The position numbers were made by a program, and so were the translations under genes. Source: Erpobdella octoculata (lineage: Eukaryota > Annelida > Clitellata > Hirudinida > Erpobdellidae). Taken from it: 64,000 nt of DNA. Positions 1-11,562 of this stretch are shown here, one piece after another. Position 1 is the first letter of the stretch. Every line of letters starts with the position of its first letter. The notes below the pieces were generated by a model that saw only the letters and a list, made by a program, of their open reading frames with translations, made no database searches and had not been told where the DNA came from. The stretch spans positions 28,470,769 through 28,534,768 of the forward strand of contig OZ022244.1 of the NCBI GenBank assembly GCA_963978895.1, written 5' to 3'.

Positions 1-241
1 AAATAGTAATCAATTAGTGGTACGTTAACACGATTTTTTTGTAGCTGTGACTGTATGGCTCCGTTCAATTCTGTAACATTAGCAGAATCATCTTTTACAT
101 ATAAGCAAACGTAAAAGGCATTACAATTGCATTTGTTTAACTTTACTTTATTTTATTGATGGTCAAAATAAGATGTGTGCATGTTTTTAACAAATTAAAT
201 AATTTTTATTACGATTGGTCGTACGTTTATTTGGTTTACAG

Positions 242-2282
242 GATGCTTTATATGATCTGGATAGAGAAATGAATAAAAGGAAAAATGTTGAATTGAAAAT
301 GAATCTCTTTTGTGGATCTAATGATGAGGTGAAGAAAAATAGTAGTAATGGTGGTGATGATGATATTAGCAGCAGCATTATCATGAATAGTAGTGATGGT
401 GATTATGATATTAGCAGCAGCATTATCATAAATAGTAGTGATGGTGATGATGATATTAGCAGCAGCATTATCATAAATAGTAGTGATGGTGATGATGATA
501 TTAGCAGCAGCATTATCATAAATAGTAGTGATGGTGATTATGATATTAGCAGCAGCATTATCATAAATAGTAGTGATGGTGGTGATGATATTAGCAGCAG
601 CATTATCATGAATAGTAGTGATGGTGATTATGATATTAGCAGCACCATTATCATAAATAATTTATCGCATAAAAAGTTATCATTAAAAATATCACGACTG
701 ATTTCAGTACGAGAGAATGAAAATGCAAAACGAAGAACTGTTGAAAAGCCAGACGAAACACCTGCAAAGATTGGAAAACCAGGAAGCCACCATCAAGAAA
801 CTCGTACAGGTAAATATATATTTAATAAATTTTGATTCGTTTAAATTTGTATTCGCTAGCCTTAGAGAATGCTTAGCGGTATGAATTTATTTTCTTAATA
901 AATGTTTATTTTTTTTTACGAACATTGAAACCTCATCAGTCGATGATGACTCTGGAGGAAAATAACAGTCGGGCCAATCTAGCCATCACCAGGATGGAGA
1001 GAAGGTCAGACGAAGGACTCGACGGAAATAGGTCGGCTGTTTCCAAAGAGGTCGGTAGTGGTGATGATGATCTTGATAAAATATCAACATTAAAAGTTAC
1101 TGATGTCGTTTGTTTGTGATGAATTCATTGGCTATGGCTATGTGGACTGAGCAGGCTTTCCCGCTCAGACAGTTCATAGTCAAACAGCGCTTTTGTATGT
1201 TTCTTAAATAGCGGTTTATAAATCTGGTTTGATCAATTGTTTATTTTTGTTTTAATTGATCGGTATGAACGCCATCAGGTGTTGGAGAAGAAAATGGAGG
1301 AGATCATCGGTGAGAAAGACAAGCACATTCAGTCTCTTCAATCAAAAGAAACCAAACTCAACCAATCGTTGAACCAGATGGAAGCAGAAACTAAAAGTGA
1401 ACCTAACAAATTACATTGTATTTTGTTTTTGAAAATTAAATAGCTAATAAGGGCCAAACATGTATTTAACAGTCACTTTTTTAACTGCTGCACGGTTAAC
1501 AATATAGACGGCCGTAATCAGTGCACTGCTTAACTCCAGCTAGCCGTTATGTAATCAGTACCCTGCTTAACTCCAGCTAGCTGTAATGTAATTTTTTTTC
1601 ATTACTACACATATGTATTCTAGTGAAAGAGAGGAAATTGAAAGGAAAACTGAAAAAGTTGATAAAAGTTTTGAAGGAGAATAAAGCCGAAAGCTCGAAT
1701 AGAATCGTGAAGATGCTCAAGTCTAGGGTTAGTTCGTTTTCATAATTAATAATTTACTGTAGCATATGTGTGCAGAGATACGTTGTCGCTAATATACCCT
1801 CACCCCATTTAAGACCCCCTAATATACCCTCACCCCATTTAAGACCCCCTAATATACCCTCACCCCATTTAAGACCCCCTCTTTATACGTATCGATGTTT
1901 GTTACATTTTCAAAGTCGTTAATAATAGGGAGTAAATGTAACAATTTTCTATGGTATGCTTTTCTATCATAATTAACGTAATTTTCATTATTTATAATCG
2001 TTACGGATGAGCTCGGCCTGAAGCGGCAGTCTGCCCTGAATCGTGACTTGTGGAGGGGCCTGATAGGAAAAAAAACGTCCAACCCTAGCCTAGCGTGGAA
2101 AAGAGACGTTTTAAAAATAAATGATGATGATCTTATCATCAATTTTTTTTACTTTAAAAAGCTTGCAGATTTGGAAGAAGAGTACGAATCGGTGAGAAAG
2201 ATGAAGATGTGCGCTGAGAACGAAGTTTCCATAATACAAGATCAGCTTGATACTGCCAACAAGCACAAGAACGAGGTCAGCC

Positions 2283-2358
<76 letters not shown>

Positions 2359-3481
2359 CGACGACGATGACGACGATGACGATGATGATGATGATTTTTT
2401 ATTTTTTTAAAGTTATCATTAAAAAAAACTGGCTACACATTTGTTTTAGTTATCTCTAAATTCGTACATAGTCTTAAATCGTTCGGTGGCGATGAGCCGT
2501 TTATTAAATCTCATTGGTCGATACCCGGTTGGCAGACGGACAACAGGAACAGGGATCTTCTGATGACCAACAACGAACTGACGTCTCAAGTGGAAGAACG
2601 CGAAGGAGAATACGATGAACTGCTCAAGAAATTCTCCGCTTTGGTCCAACAAGTAAGAGTTTCTCATCATGGAAGTTATATAAACTAAGCTGTTAGGTCT
2701 ATATTTTGAGGCATGGAACCGATTTTGGTAGACGCGCCTTCATCATCAGGGCTTCCGTCGTATGGAATGGAGCACTTCCAGAAGTTCGCTCTGCCACCTC
2801 TGAAGAATTTTTTTAATTTAAACTTAAAAACTATTTGTCTATCTCTGTTTTCTCTCTGATTCGCTGGCTTGCAGCGACATTGTGGTTACTAAGTAAATAA
2901 ATTAATAGAATGTAACAGATAAACCGAGCAAGAAATTTACTTATTTTAGCAAAGCCTGATTCCAATAATAAAGAGCTTATGTCTTTTTTTTTGTTATTTT
3001 ATTTTTCGCCAGAACTCGTTGGACCTTCAACGAATACAAGACCAGTCGGAGGAGTTGGAATCTTTCCGAGAGAAATCGAAACAGCAGGCGACGGAAGTGG
3101 AGGTGCTGCAGATAAAGATGTCGCGGATGCAGAACGGCTGCGTCAGCGGTCATTTCGTCAGTCGGCTAGAAGCGAAGGTGACCGAGGTGATGACCAGCAG
3201 TGAACTGGATTCCTTTTCTAGAAAACAAGCCGAGGTTAGAGAGATGTCATGGTGATGACTCATTTCATGATAATGTCTTGTGTTGTTGAATGTCAGGGTG
3301 AAGTCATGGTTCATGTCATTTGGTGTCGTGGTGATGTCTTGAGTTGTTATGACATTTAAAAGCTTAGGTGTAAAGAATTGCGTTGAAAAGAGAGATTTAT
3401 AAGAGATTGTTATGCTTCATTGAATGCTCAGAACTAAAAAAACGTAAAACGTTGAAGACTTTCTCGCTTGTAGCTGTGATG

Positions 3482-3528
<47 letters not shown>

Positions 3529-4264
3529 TTTTCTTGCATAAACGATGCTAATTTGATCGCTGATGAGGAAGGAAAGTAATTGAGTTTCGTTATGATCCCA
3601 TAAAATTAATTCGATTACAACTTCGACGACAGTCTCAGCTGTCTCGACTAAGAAGCATCTTGCAGAAAGAGAGAAACGACAAGTTGAGGCTCGTAGAAGT
3701 CCTCGAGAAGAAGAACGAAGAGACGGAGGCCGTACAAAGTGCTTTGAAGGTTCAAAAGTCTCGAGTCATCTGTCTCGAGACGAGACTTCAAGACCTCGAG
3801 ACTTTGATACTGCAGCTGGTTGGTTGTGTTCTAATTTTTTTGTGGTTAAATAATTTACGTGTAGAAGAGGTTGAGATACGTTTGCAGGCATTTATTTATT
3901 CCTATCTGAGAAAATTATTATTATTATCTAGGCCATCACCTGCCAATATTGAATTAATCTTAAGATTTGGCACATTTAGATGATAGATATCTGTACGAAT
4001 GTGTGAACTTCAACTAGCAATGTCTTTATTATTTTGAACAGTAAATCATTAAAGATATTTTAACCGATATTAATGAACGACCGATTGTAGAGAAGAAAAC
4101 TGGGCCAGCAAGAAGACGACTGCAAGGAACACAGAGAAGAGATTTCCTTCCTCAATAGAAGAATTGCCAGCATCCAATCCAATGCTTCGATGTACTGGGT
4201 GGAAGATGACGTAGACGAAGACGATGACGACATCAATACAATGTCAGTTGATTAGATTGAATAA

Positions 4265-4295
<31 letters not shown>

Positions 4296-4724
4296 TACAA
4301 TTTTTAATGCATCATATGTTTGTATAAAATATGCATAAAGTTGATTCACGGTAAATTACTATTTTAATTTTATTAATGTTAGTTGATTAGATTGAATAAG
4401 TAATAAATAACTAATGTTATTGATCAAAGATGATATAAACATGGCTCATCATCGCGTTCACTTATTTGTACGACTTGATGAGATTTTTTGCACATGCACA
4501 TTTCAGAGCAGCACTTCGTTTTCTCGAGGATTTCTAATTCTAACAGCTTGTGCTTCAATATTCTGCTAAAAAAAATTGTTTTAATTAGTGAGATGTTTTG
4601 TTTGTTTCTAAATTGTTGATAAAACCACCAAAAAAAATTTTTTTTTCCGTCCTGCAGACTTGCCAGAGGAAAAGTACTTCTGCTGTCGCCTAAGAAGTCA
4701 CTTCTCGATTCTTCCGAAGCCTGA
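242..4724 (+). CDS. Myosin heavy-chain tail-like coiled-coil protein, C-terminal exons (5' end outside window)
   Basis: Exons read with consistent phase: 242-328, 708-809, 940-1050, 1279-1396, 1624-1727, a tentative 31-bp exon 2012-2042, 2169-2275, 2536-2652, 3013-3234, 3633-3818, 4091-4242, 4658-4724 (stop TGA). A methionine codon is split a|tg across the 1396/1624 junction, which supports the chain. The product is nearly all heptad-like coiled coil rich in E, K, Q, L and R, then an acidic stretch (EDDVDEDDDD) and a short basic tail ending SLLDSSEA. This looks like the end of a myosin rod, and a class XVIII myosin is my best guess; another long coiled-coil protein is possible because no motor domain is in view. 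The last intron is chosen because donor aat|gtcagt and a strong pyrimidine-tract acceptor at 4657 join in frame; reading through instead gives a stop at 4253-4255. The 2012-2042 exon is the weakest part. Confidence 0.62.
337..660 (+). repeat. 45-bp minisatellite in a myosin intron
   Basis: About six and a half copies of a 45-bp unit (core AGTGATGGTGATNATGATAT then AGCAGCAGCATTATCAT). It lies between the donor at 329 and the acceptor at 707. It stays open as a 15-aa N/S/D-rich repeat but is in a different frame from the following exon, so it is judged intronic. Confidence 0.85.
1789..1879. repeat. 30-bp tandem repeat, three copies
   Basis: Three essentially identical copies of a 30-bp unit containing TACCCTCACCCCATTTAAG lie in a myosin intron. 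Confidence 0.9.
2282..2394. repeat. (GAT)n trinucleotide array next to a 5' splice site
   Basis: About 37 GAT/GAC triplets begin seven bases after the donor of the exon ending at 2275. Two frames stay open (poly-Asp, poly-Met), but the exon-donor-acceptor phases exclude the array from the message. Confidence 0.9.
2732..2860 (+). mobile_element. Non-LTR retrotransposon remnant (3' end of a reverse-transcriptase ORF)
   Basis: One frame reads a peptide with the pattern RASVVWNGALPEVRSATS followed by a Leu/Lys stretch and a stop. This is the usual C-terminal signature of LINE ORF2 proteins (WN.LP..R.A.S...F...L). Only about 40 residues remain and no flanking RT motifs are visible. It is a decayed fragment inside a myosin intron. 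Confidence 0.6.
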
Positions 4725-7320
4725 TCGACGAGATTGTGTTTCTGCACGTCAAATGAAACTCAGTTTAATTAATTCTGAGTTTCCACTGAAGGACTGAATT
4801 ATCGATTTACGTTCATCGTAATTTTCATTTTGAAACGATCATCCAGATTTCTAAGGGTTGAAGAAGAAAAGAATTCTGTCTGCAGTTATTCACGTACGTG
4901 TGTGTGTAAATGTCTCAACTTTTCTTAGAGCCATTTCGTAGTTTCATCTTAGTCTTTTATTATATACGGCTCATTTCAGTATGCTTGAGTTGAGCATTAC
5001 TATGAATGAACAACCTATGTTTTGGAGCACTAGGTTCAAATGCCAAACCAGAAAAAAGTCTTCAGTTTTAATTGAAGAATGTCGTAGAAGTAGTGCACCT
5101 GTTACGGACTGCTGATGAATTGTATTAACCTTTAATTGTATGTCATACAATCATATCCAAATTTGTATATTATTATTATTATTGTTGTTATTGTTGATGA
5201 TGATGTAACATTTGTTTTGTATTCATCAATGCCAAAGAAAGTGGTTGAGGGGATATTTTTTGTTGCATTTTGTAAAGTTCTATTTGTGATATTTTCCGTT
5301 ACCATCTTTTCGTCTGGTTATTATGAAAATTATAATTGTCTTGTAAAATATAAACATACGTATATTGCCAGATCATGGATCATTCATATTCACTTTATTT
5401 TCCTCAATCTTTTCATTAAAAATTAATTTTGATTGTGTTAAACGTATGAAATTTGGAATAAGTTACCAAAATTGAGCAAAAATTTTATTTAATTTGAAAT
5501 ACATAATTTATTTAGTTTTTTTATTTTAATCAAAAGTGCCCTGAAAAGAGTCTATGCAGTTATCGATAAACATCTAGTTTTAGATATCATTTGCGTGGCA
5601 TTCTTTTTCATTCATTTTCTCAACGAATAAGCATTTTGTTTATATATTAATTTATAAATAATATTGATATACAATAGTTGTTGCATTTATAAATATTTTA
5701 TAATAATGCAAATATCATTCTTAAGATCAGCTCATTGTTACCAACCAAATCTTTTTGTGTCAGTAGACTACAAACAATTTTCAGGACAGCAAGCTAACAT
5801 TTTCTTTGATTCCATTTTTAAAATTAGTTTTGATCAAATCAGATTTCATTTGTTTTTTATTTCAAATATTTTTCGTTTTTTTTTCAACTAAATAAATCTA
5901 CATACAAAAACTTTATAAAAATTAACGTTTTGTTTGAATAGTAAACTTTGATGTTGATGTATAAAAGAAGCCTCTTTTGTGCTTGCTATGTAGTATAACC
6001 AGTGGCTAAGCCCAAATTCTCAATTCCTTTATTTATATAAATTCAAAACTCAGAGAAAATCTAGGGTGGTTTGCTTTTTCAAGGAAAATTAGTTTTTCTA
6101 AGCTCTAGACAACTTTTTATTAGAAAAATTATTGATGACTGTGGGGCAGAATAGTTTAAGGCATTTTCCAAGATATAATAATTTTTGGTGAAAGTTTTCC
6201 ACCCCCCCCCCATGCTGACTTGCCAAAACTCTAGCAAACAATATTTGCCTTATTATCCCTAACAAAGGAAAGTGCCTATTTTCTCTGAAGGTTGTAATCG
6301 CAATGTAGCTAGGTACATTATTGCTCTTGCATACCATACAAGAGAAATATTGTACTATTTGGTGCCACCTTCTTTGTGATGGCATTCGGGACAGTTGTCT
6401 CCACTGGCCCCACCATCCCTACCCCACTGGCCCCACCATCCCTACTCCACTGAGTCCAACAGATGTGTTCAGAAATCTCTCACTCTCATTTGGACAACAT
6501 CATTTATTCAACAAACGAAGTGCAGTACACAATCAAGAGATATGTTATCTAAAATTTACAAAAAACCACAGAGAGCTGTTAAAAGGTCACACATAAGGTC
6601 GTTCAACCAGGTGTATGATCCATGTTCACTGATGAGGATGGTTTTGTTCTTTTGTACCTGGTGGAAATCATTTACATTTATTACTATAAATTATTAAATT
6701 ATAAAATTCTTCAAAGTTGAAAATTAAAACAAAAAACATTTTAAACCCAAAAAAATTAATGACTAAAAAAATAATGGTTGAATATAGTTGTTGTTTTTAT
6801 CAGATATAAAAACCAAAATAAAAAAATAACATATAGCACAGCTAGAAAGACATACTTACATGAATTCCACAACAATTTATTCAGAGAAAAAATAGATCTT
6901 TTGATTACAAGAAGTCAGTTAATGACAAAAAGAAGAATTAATTTAATTAAAAACCAGACGTATGATATTTTTGTTTTATATTTTGCTGGCCACATGATCA
7001 AAATATAGTAAAATTTCTTAACTACATGAGGGAATTTTGGCGGGCTTTCAGATCTTATATACATATACAATAATATACATGCTTCATGTGCTAGCTGTTT
7101 ATTGTGTGTCTATTATTATTATTATTATATTATTATTATTATTATTATGTGCATCCTGAGCTGGCTTCGTAATATACGTACGAATTATGGTGAAAGTATT
7201 CGGATGTACGTCCGAATTGTGGTGAATAGACAATTCCATAAAATATAGTAAAACATTTTAACAGATTTTGTTAAACTTTTATTGAAAGATATTTATATGT
7301 GTATCATTTTCATGTTTTTA
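4725..7320. other. Intergenic stretch without a recognised gene
   Basis: AT-rich sequence with short (TTA)n runs near 5165 and 7110-7146, a C9 run near 6200 and a small tandem duplication of a ccccaccatcccta motif at 6405-6450. Short open frames here lack splice logic, codon bias or family similarity. I see no gene. Confidence 0.6.
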
Positions 7321-7740
7321 ATAATAATAATAATAATAAGTGTATTTATATAGCGCCAAGATTAGCTGAGGCGCTTTCGAAAGTCCCCGAAAATATTTTA
7401 AAATAATAAGTTTTTAATTTCTTTTTGAAAAGTTCCGTCGACTCAGTGGCTCTTATGTCGGGAGGTAGTGAATTCCACACACACGGCGCTGCATGACGGA
7501 AGGCACGCATTGAAATATTGTTAGAGGTGTGATGTTGCTGGAGAAGAGGAGCTGCAGAAGAGCGGAGACATCTGCCAGTTTTCCTGATTTTTATTAGGGT
7601 GCGAAGATATGGGGGTGATGAAGTAGTGAGTGTTTTGTGAGTGAGGAGAGCGATCTTGAACGAAATGCGGTGAGTGATAGGTAACCAGTGAAGACGGATG
7701 AGGTTATTGACAGAGGATTGGTGACGTGTGCCTTTTGAAT
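7321..7740. mobile_element. Interspersed repeat of the 'TATAGCGC' type
   Basis: A (TAA)n run leads into TTATATAGCGCC, followed closely by GAGGCGCTTTCG, then about 350 bp of degenerate sequence (a stretch around GTGAATTCCACACACACGGC). This head, a triplet run plus palindromic TATAGCGCC/GGCGC, is typical of a repeat class common in marine invertebrate genomes. I cannot assign it to a superfamily. Confidence 0.5.
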
Positions 7741-8060
7741 TATCGACGTTCAGGACGATAAATAGTTTATCTCTGATAAATAGTTTATTATGCTAAAATA
7801 GCTAAAAAGAACTTTTGACTTAGACAGCACATATATTTGATTGCTAAAAAGACTACCTGTTTTTGGTTGTTGTACGTTTTCGGAGTATAGGTCCGGTCTA
7901 TTTTCCTTTTGAATTTGCTCTGAAAATTTCAAACATCCAAGGTTGTGGTTAGAAGCCGATCACACATATCTTTATAAAACGTATGCTTATAAATCAAGTT
8001 AAAACAGATCTAACAAGCCAAATAATTAGATCAGATCTAATAATTAGCAAAAATTTACAA

Positions 8061-8192
8061 TCATTCGAAATCCTCACGCCACTTTGAAATGTTCATATAT
8101 GGACCAATGGCAACAGCATAAAAGCTGATTCCAATAGCACCAACAAGCCCTCCCACAAAAGCTGCAAATCTCAAGCCGACCAAAGGAGCCAT
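8061..8192 (-). CDS. SMIM20: SMIM20/MITRAC7-like mitochondrial single-pass micro-protein, 43 aa
   Basis: A 43-aa reading frame on the minus strand. The N-terminus is MAPLVGLRFAAF, then a Gly-rich hydrophobic span (residues about 7-29, GGLVGAIGISFY), then PYMNISKWREDFE. The order short N-terminus, glycine-rich span ending in FY, a P-x-M motif and a charged tail matches vertebrate SMIM20/MITRAC7, an inner-membrane protein in cytochrome c oxidase (COX1) assembly. It is shorter than the vertebrate protein (about 67-70 aa) because the extended tail is missing. An in-frame TAA lies upstream of the ATG, so this is the first Met. A 5'-UTR exon is suggested by an acceptor ending at 8263. A polyadenylation signal (AATAAA on the minus strand) lies near 7787-7792. 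Assignment rests on a short sequence. Confidence 0.6.
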   Translation of the reverse strand: MAPLVGLRFAAFVGGLVGAIGISFYAVAIGPYMNISKWREDFE

Positions 8193-8262
8193 ATTTAATT
8201 TAAAAAATAAGAATCTTTACAGCAGCCGAAACTAAACGTCTGGCAGAAGAATCGGTGACCTA

Positions 8263-8643
8263 CTGGAAAATAAACAAGATATGATAAAAGTAAATTTTAA
8301 GTTTAACTATTATTTGTTTTAAATTTAAAAACAAATTTTACTTTAAATATTTAAAATTTTTTAAAACAATTAACACATAAATAATGTTTTTTTAAAACCC
8401 ACAGTAAATTAAAATAAATTTGTTTTTGTTACTTTTTTGTTTTCACATAATCACTATCTTCATTTTACAACAACTTATTTTATCGCTCTGGACCCAAGAT
8501 CGTGTAAAATGTTTTCTTCGATCATCATATTTATACATTTTTAACCTTAAACTATAGGGTTTTTAAAAAGTATAATTTTATTAACTATAATTGAGTTGTT
8601 TTATCAAACAATTTCATGGTATCAATTTCTAATGATTTTTGTA
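8263..8643. promoter_or_regulatory. Shared upstream region of a divergent gene pair
   Basis: The SMIM20-like gene (-) and the cold-shock gene (+) are head to head with coding starts 507 bp apart. Each has a splice acceptor just upstream of its coding exon (8263 on -, 8643 on +). The first non-coding exons and a bidirectional promoter are therefore expected in or near this AT-rich interval. No TATA or other core motif is convincing. Confidence 0.35.
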
Positions 8644-8698
8644 GGAAAGCCAGGAGAGCTGTAAGAATAAATAAAGAATAAATAAACAAGATCTCAAG

Positions 8699-10753
8699 AT
8701 GAGTGGTGACATAACTCCTCCGAAAGTTTCTAGGAGCATTAACCAACACAGCTTTCAGCTCCCAAGTCCTCTCCCAACCAAAAGAAATCGCACCTACTCA
8801 CAGTTTGTAGTTTTTTCTTAGTATGAATTTTCTGCTTTTTGGTATGGTGTAGTGTAGTAGTAATTTGATGCATATTACAGACATACATTACTTAAACTAT
8901 TAATGAAGAGTCTGTTATTACACGCTTTTATTTACCTCACACTGTATGTTGTATGTTTAGGTTTTTTAAATCAATTTTTCGACCACTTCTACACGTCCAA
9001 TTGACTTGAAAATTTTAAAACACATGTATTCTCGATGACAATGCAATATTTTCATATCATAAAAGTATTTATTTAAACTATAATTAACTAAAATACGCTA
9101 ATGCAATCAATAAGCAGGCTGTGGATTCAAGCCTACATAGCGGCCTCTCTATCATTGCTAACGTTGCATGTGGATTCAGGCCTACATAGCGGGCGATCTC
9201 TCTATCATTGCTAACGTAGCATGCACCTTATACTTATACATACTTATATAACTATACTTATGCACATATAAACCCACATACACCACTAACACACTGAAAA
9301 ACTCTTAACTGGTGCAGGTGACGTGGGCAGAGTCAACCTACATTAATAGCCATGAAAGCTGCATGATAGACGTGTGGTTTATCTTTATAATTATATGGTT
9401 GAAAAATCATTTTAAATTTTTACAAGACCAAAATTTATAAAATAATATTTTTAGTCAAAGATTATTTGATGACATATAGAAGGAAAGGAGAAAAATTATT
9501 TTATACTTTTGAGTGCACTTTCCACACATAAATAAAAGCGTGTTTTTTGAAAAAAAGTATCTTTTTTCGTAATATTTATAACTATGCCGTAGCGTATATG
9601 GTAATGATTTGCTTGTGATTAGCTGAATTCATACAGTTTTTTTATTTCAGGAGTCAAAGGGCCCATGCAGGTCCAATGCTTCAGGGCAGTGTGAAAAGTT
9701 TCTGTCGAGAAAAAGGACATGGGTTTATCCAACCCAAGGATGGAGGCGAACCATTGTTTGTACACATCTCCGAGTTAGCATTGTTATCTTTCTTTTTACT
9801 TGTTGTAAGCTTGATATATTCATAATACACAAGAAAATAATGAATAAATTTGGCATTTTTAGTATTATTTATATATATATATTGCTAGAATGACTGTTGG
9901 CAGTGGCTGGATAGAAGCACATTTACATATGCTAATATTGGCTAGTGCCAATAGTCATTAGTGCACCACTTTGTAAAAGAACGTTTTTATATGTGTGGCC
10001 CTTACAAATCAGTGCCAGTTATATAAGAGGGGCTGTATATTTTAATGAATCTTTGTTTATGTTAACTTCATGAATTTTTATGTTAAATAAAGATGATGAT
10101 AATAATATATGCAATGGCTAATGGCTGTTTTTTTATTACCAATGCTTTTATTAACTCGTCGTCTCTGTTTCTCTGTCTGTTTCAAATCTTGCAATCAATT
10201 TTTGAGTCACTTCCTGATGATAGATTTTTTTCAAATTTTGCATACATGCTCAAAATAGAAGACAATGCAATATTCAATTATTAGTTTTACAATAAGTCAA
10301 TTAATTTAGTTAATTTTAATTAATTTTGCATATATATATATATATATATATGTGTGTGTTTATATATATGTATGTATATGTGTACGTGTGTGTGTTTATT
10401 ATATTTTTTTTATCTAGGAATTTTAATATAAAATAAAGAGTAATATAAGAAAAAATTGATTGCCAAATTAGTGTTTTAATTACATATAAAAGCATTGGGT
10501 TTTAAAAATTCGTTTTTAATTTACTTGTTTTTAAATTTAATTATCAATCAAATGAATTCTTTTTTTATTGTTCACCAGCATTGAAACTGATGTTGCTCTG
10601 AAGGAAGGCGATGAGGTGGCATACAAGGTCTGCCCCATTCCTCCAAAGATGGAGAAATTCAGTGCTGTGCACGTGCGGATGGTTCACCCCAAGGAAGGAG
10701 TGGACCACGAACGGTGGGATAACACGCACACCCACCCGGACCCTCCCAACTAA
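8699..10753 (+). CDS. CARHSP1: CARHSP1/CSDC2-type cold-shock-domain RNA-binding protein, 133 aa
   Basis: Three coding exons: 8699-8802, 9651-9773, 10579-10753 (stop TAA). The model joins ca|g and ga|c across introns and gives 133 residues. Residues 21-32 (LPSPLPTKRNRT) match the conserved N-terminal motif of CARHSP1/CSDC2. The cold-shock domain covers about 46-113, with the RNP1-like KGHGFI at 56-61 and RNP2-like LFVHIS at 70-75. The C-terminus ends HPDPPN. Vertebrate members bind mRNA 3' UTRs in the cytoplasm, and CARHSP1 stabilises TNF mRNA. The first donor is the less common GTTTGT; it is chosen because it alone preserves phase and alignment. Whether the vertebrate counterpart is CARHSP1 or CSDC2 cannot be decided. 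Confidence 0.9.
9120..9222. repeat. About 50-bp tandem duplication in cold-shock gene intron 1
   Basis: Two adjacent copies beginning GTGGATTCARGCCTACATAG and containing CTCTCTATCATTGCTAACGT. The second has a 4-bp insertion. Confidence 0.85.
10138..10540. repeat. Interspersed repeat, partner of 45915-46263 in inverted orientation
   Basis: The reverse complement of 45915-46263 matches here almost base for base. Shared blocks include TTGCATACATGCTCAAAATA and TCCTGATGATAG. This copy holds a (TA)n/(TG)n expansion at 10330-10395 that the other lacks. It lies in intron 2 of the cold-shock gene. No coding capacity or termini are recognised. Confidence 0.75.
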
Positions 10754-11339
10754 AAAGGGAGCAAACCAATGCAGAATGGTCCGTTCTTCAGACAAGTTGT
10801 TGAACAGTCCATTTTGGTGATTGAAAGTAGTTGATAAAGATGTGTACTGCCAACTGTCTGGTGTGATGGTGTTTTATTACTGGAATAGTCGATTCACAGA
10901 TGATTTTATGGGATTCGTTTATCAAATGACTAACAATTGCAGATGAAATCTGCAATGATGCCATGTTCTTGCTTGTGTTATTATGTTATTTTTTTAAATA
11001 ATTTTTTTATGGCAATAAGTTTCGATTCTTAAAGGTTTTTTTCTGTATTTATCAGCCATTTTGTCAATGTGGTGCTCTGTTGTAAAGGCTGAGTAGTGTT
11101 TTTGCAGCTGGATATTTTACTGATATCCACGTTTAAGTAGCACAGATGATAAATGAAAAAAATTCCTGCCAATGTTTGCAGTTGCTCGTTCTGTTAGAAA
11201 TTGATAAATGCAAATTATTTTTGAGTTTTTTGCCTTCATTTATTGCTGTAACAACATGTGTTTGCTAAACCTATATCATGACCATTCATGTTGCTTAGAC
11301 AACTTCTAAAGGTGTATTTGATATGTAAACTGTCCCATA

Positions 11340-11345
11340 AATAAA
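11340..11345 (+). promoter_or_regulatory. Polyadenylation signal of the cold-shock gene
   Basis: Canonical AATAAA about 590 bp after the stop codon, followed by a T-rich stretch. It implies a long 3' UTR. Confidence 0.6.
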
Positions 11346-11404
11346 AAGTTTTGTCCCAGTTTTTAAAATTTCCTATGAGCTTTCGTGTGAGTACCAACAC
11401 CTAC

Positions 11405-11562
11405 CAATGGGATCATCAATATATTACCCACATAACAACAGGGGAGGAGGGTGTCCCAAGCAAATAGCTTGCATATGTATGCCTAGGGTGTCTGGAAATG
11501 TATGAGGTGAAACGGGGGGTGTCAAAATCTGTAATGTATGTAATATATGGATGATCCCATTG
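11405..11562. mobile_element. 158-bp MITE with 22-bp terminal inverted repeats
   Basis: The ends 11405-11426 and 11541-11562 are inverted copies with one mismatch (inner part GGATCATC/GATGATCC). The interior is GC-richer and non-coding. No convincing target-site duplication is visible. It sits just downstream of the cold-shock gene poly(A) signal. Confidence 0.7.

Noticed and set aside
215..835. Long open frame encoding 15-residue N/S/D-rich repeats
   Set aside because: It is a 45-bp minisatellite inside a myosin intron. The flanking exons (242-328 and 708-809) splice in phase without it, and the second exon uses a different frame.
2048..2459. Poly-Asp and poly-Met open frames
   Set aside because: Triplet microsatellite (GAT)n downstream of a splice donor. 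Open only because the unit is three bases.
4241..4255. Stop codon at 4253-4255 as the end of the myosin-like gene
   Set aside because: A donor at 4243 and a strong acceptor at 4657 join in phase to a conserved-looking basic tail with its own stop. Read-through is possible but less likely.
7750..7932. 60-codon minus-strand frame downstream of the SMIM20-like gene
   Set aside because: Lies across the likely 3' UTR and poly(A) site. Low-complexity composition and no family similarity.
9120..9222. Possible short direct-repeat array resembling CRISPR or attachment sites
   Set aside because: Only two copies, directly adjacent, inside an intron of an animal gene. No such system is expected here.
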